From assembly GCA_020849825.1 (NCBI GenBank), contig JADZFP010000468.1, positions 1 to 6,834 of the forward strand: a stretch of DNA of 6,834 nt, written 5' to 3'. Position 1 is the stretch's first letter; each line of letters starts with the position of its first letter. Positions 5,158-6,834 of this stretch are shown here, in pieces. The notes under the pieces are model-generated. The model was given only the letters and a program-made list of their open reading frames with translations, was not told the DNA's origin and did not search any database. Position numbers and translations under genes: made by a program. Source of the stretch: Saprospiraceae bacterium. Its GTDB lineage: Bacteria > Bacteroidota > Bacteroidia > Chitinophagales > Saprospiraceae.

Positions 5158-6541
5158 ATGCCTCCAGCGCACCAATTTTTTCCTGCAGCCACAAAGTCTG
5201 CGAGAATTGTCCGTTTTTCTCTTCAAAGAATTTTTTCAAGGCCTTGATGCGGGCTGCTCTGTCTTCCGGCTTAGTTATGTCGAAACGGAGGGTAATCAGG
5301 TCTTCGACCATCACGAAGAAGTTTTTGAAACGGGCACTGTTCTGCTTTTCCAGTTTTTCCAGTTTTTCCATGTTCGACAGGTACCTGTTATGCATCCTTA
5401 GTTCGCGCGATAACACGTCTTTTTCACAACCTGGGTCGTCGAAATATTCGCAAATGAGCGTGGTGCGAAAAAAAATGTTGTGGTTTTTACTTTTCAATTT
5501 TACATCGGGCACAAATGACTTTTTCCTTTGTGCAATGTCGATCAAATGATCAAACCATTGTCGCACGCGCCTGGCTTCCCTGGCGTCAGGGGGGGTGAAA
5601 AAACGACTGAACGCGCTTGTAAAATGCCTTACGCCCTCATAGTCTCTGCATTCATAACCCGCGCGGGCAATGTTGAAATAGGTGGTTAGCGAGATTTTAT
5701 CCGATGGAGAAAGCCGTTTTTGATCCCATCCTGTTTTGAACAACCGCCAAATCTTTTCAAATCCTTCGGAACTGGTCGCTCGATTTTGCCTTTTCAGAAG
5801 AGCGCTCCGAAGCAAATACTCGCCCGCTTTGAATTCATGATCCGCGAAATCGGCCGGAGCGCCCAGAAAAGCCTGATAGCATTCTTCCAATAACGATGCA
5901 AAGGCCGGGCCTTCGGGCGGCAGGTTTTGTAAACGGTATATCCGGTAAAAGAACCGACCGGGCGTCTGTTCATTGTTATCTTCCGATGCCTCGAAATAAC
6001 TAACAAAAGCATTCAGCAAGGGATGGCATTTGTCGGCCTGGTCTGCTATGCTGGCCTGCAGCATGATAAACGAGGTAATTTGCTGTTCTGTCATCTGTTG
6101 CACGGATACTTCCAGACTGTTCTGGTTGTCCGACAACAGTGCTGACAGGTACGATTTGAATACACGAGAAAAGGTCGTTCCGGTTTTGCCGTCTTGATGT
6201 ATGCGCGCATTTTTCAATGAGCCGGCGCTATTACTGCTCTTGGGTTTTATAGCTTCTGAAATGATTCTTTTGGCTTTTTCAATCAGCCGTACGCCTTTTG
6301 CATTCTCTTCGGAAAACAGTTTTTGTTGCAGTTCTACCTCGGTTAACCGACCCGATTTGTGTTTTTGCTGGCTTTGCAGGGTGGTTTTCAGGGTGAGGAG
6401 AAATTTGAGCAACACCAGTGCCCGGCCGTATTCCCGGCTTTTGAGGGCTTTCTTTTTTAAGGCGCTGACAAGGCGTTCGACATCTTCCCGCGGGAGTTTT
6501 TGAAGGGCCTTGAAGATCGAACTCGTAGCAATTCCAGCCAT
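5156..6541 (-). CDS. Hypothetical helix-rich cytoplasmic protein, 461 aa
   Basis: I do not recognise this protein with confidence. From the ATG at 6541 it reads MAGIATSSIFKALQKLPRED and runs 461 residues. It has no signal peptide or membrane segment and looks almost wholly alpha-helical, rich in Lys, Arg, Glu, Leu and aromatics. A charged coiled-coil-like stretch (MEKLEKLEKQ) lies at 391-400. The middle (about 195-340) has helix-pair patterns reminiscent of TPR-like solenoids, for example YFNIARAGYECRDYEGVRHF, but no canonical TPR spacing is certain. The general build (a short N-terminal helical motif, a helical-repeat middle and a WLQEK-type C terminus) recalls lineage-specific ~500-aa hypothetical proteins of Saprospiraceae, from memory and unverified. 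The frame is open to a TTG at 6607; the ATG is preferred because an A-rich, SD-less leader precedes it. The gene is AT-richer than its neighbours, and it is monocistronic with its own terminator. Confidence 0.82.
   Translation of the reverse strand: MAGIATSSIFKALQKLPREDVERLVSALKKKALKSREYGRALVLLKFLLTLKTTLQSQQKHKSGRLTEVELQQKLFSEENAKGVRLIEKAKRIISEAIKPKSSNSAGSLKNARIHQDGKTGTTFSRVFKSYLSALLSDNQNSLEVSVQQMTEQQITSFIMLQASIADQADKCHPLLNAFVSYFEASEDNNEQTPGRFFYRIYRLQNLPPEGPAFASLLEECYQAFLGAPADFADHEFKAGEYLLRSALLKRQNRATSSEGFEKIWRLFKTGWDQKRLSPSDKISLTTYFNIARAGYECRDYEGVRHFTSAFSRFFTPPDAREARRVRQWFDHLIDIAQRKKSFVPDVKLKSKNHNIFFRTTLICEYFDDPGCEKDVLSRELRMHNRYLSNMEKLEKLEKQNSARFKNFFVMVEDLITLRFDITKPEDRAARIKALKKFFEEKNGQFSQTLWLQEKIGALEA
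5346..5370 (-). repeat. Short 9-base in-frame repeat inside the hypothetical gene
   Basis: Nearly three copies of a 9-base unit (plus strand TTTTTCCAG) encode EKLEKLEK on the minus strand, around residue 392-399. Because the unit is three codons, gain or loss of a copy would keep the frame and only lengthen or shorten a helix. It is a minor feature. Confidence 0.7.
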
Positions 6542-6670
6542 TTTTTTGGTGTGCTTTTGTTGGTTTAATGCGTTAATTTTTAAATTTTTATCATAAGGAA
6601 AATTCAAAGTGTCGAAATATATTTTATCCCACCAGGCCTAAGCAGAAAATCCGAGACGCGGCGTGGACCT

Positions 6671-6678
6671 TATATTTG
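6671..6678 (+). promoter_or_regulatory. Candidate -7 promoter element for the gene at 6719
   Basis: TATATTTG matches the Bacteroidota -7 consensus TAnnTTTG completely and lies 40 bases before the ATG at 6719, giving a leader of roughly 30-35 bases. No TTG is seen at the usual -33 distance. The 177 bases between the two divergent genes (6542-6718) should also hold the promoter of the minus-strand gene, but I find no good match for it. Confidence 0.5.
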
Positions 6679-6718
6679 TCAAACAATCCGAATTTTTTAC
6701 CAAATCAATCTTTGAAAC

Positions 6719-6834
6719 ATGTTACGCAAAAACCTTCGACTCCTGCTGCTTATTGCCTTGTCACTATTCAGCCTGAATATGGCAATGGCGGTCACCAATC
6801 CTACGGATAACCCCGATGAAAAGGAAGAACAAAC
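6719..6834 (+). CDS. Secreted or outer-membrane protein of unknown function, N-terminal fragment
   Basis: An ATG at 6719 opens a frame that runs off the right edge after 38 codons. It begins MLRKNLRLLLLIALSLF, a textbook signal peptide: positive N-region, leucine-rich core and a likely Sec signal peptidase I site after NMAMA (about residue 24). The visible mature part is VTNPTDNPDEKEEQ, acidic and polar. There is no cysteine at the cleavage site, so it is not a lipoprotein. A consensus-like -7 element 40 bases upstream supports the start. The visible sequence is too short to name a family. Confidence 0.75.
   Translation, partial: MLRKNLRLLLLIALSLFSLNMAMAVTNPTDNPDEKEEQ

Noticed and set aside
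6542..6607. TTG start adding 22 residues to the hypothetical protein
   Set aside because: The added part is AT-rich leader-like sequence, and the ATG at 6541 is preceded by the A-rich context usual here. It cannot be fully excluded.

Overview
The window looks like a chromosomal housekeeping segment from a member of the Bacteroidota, plausibly Saprospiraceae or a Lewinella-like lineage. The reasons are the AtpD sequence style (GERTREGNDLLREM), an ATP synthase beta gene that starts its own transcription unit, start codons without Shine-Dalgarno sequences, several promoter-like motifs close to TAnnTTTG, and a LytTR response regulator. The family-level placement is an inference; only the phylum is well supported. 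Most genes are moderately GC-rich; the gene at 5156-6541 is visibly more AT-rich.

Layout. Positions 1-860 (minus strand) hold the N-terminal 286 codons of atpD, running off the left edge. A 559-base non-coding region (861-1419) separates it from a divergent lytic transglycosylase gene (mltD type, 1420-2916, plus strand) with a signal peptide, a GH23/SLT catalytic domain and three LysM-like segments. A 228-base gap with overlapping inverted repeats leads to an orphan LytTR response regulator (3145-3918). Next is a 210-base gap built largely of an 8-base repeat: a short inverted array, a 51-base spacer, and a strictly phased 14-unit array ending four bases before the ATG of ftsY (4129-5103). 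A strong bidirectional terminator (5123-5157) closes ftsY and also serves a convergent minus-strand gene of unknown function (5156-6541, 461 aa, helix-rich). Divergent from that gene, a new plus-strand gene starts at 6719 with a clear signal peptide and runs off the right edge.

How the genes relate. They are mostly independent units: ATP synthesis (atpD), peptidoglycan remodelling (mltD), transcriptional signalling (LytTR regulator) and membrane-protein targeting (ftsY). mltD, the regulator and ftsY share a strand and could be partly co-transcribed, but the gaps contain terminator-like or repeat structures. There is no defence system, CRISPR array, mobile element or biosynthetic cluster here. 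The most notable unexplained structure is the phased 8-base repeat next to the ftsY start codon with its inverted partner array. The alternative hairpins between mltD and the regulator, and the unassigned 461-aa protein, come next.
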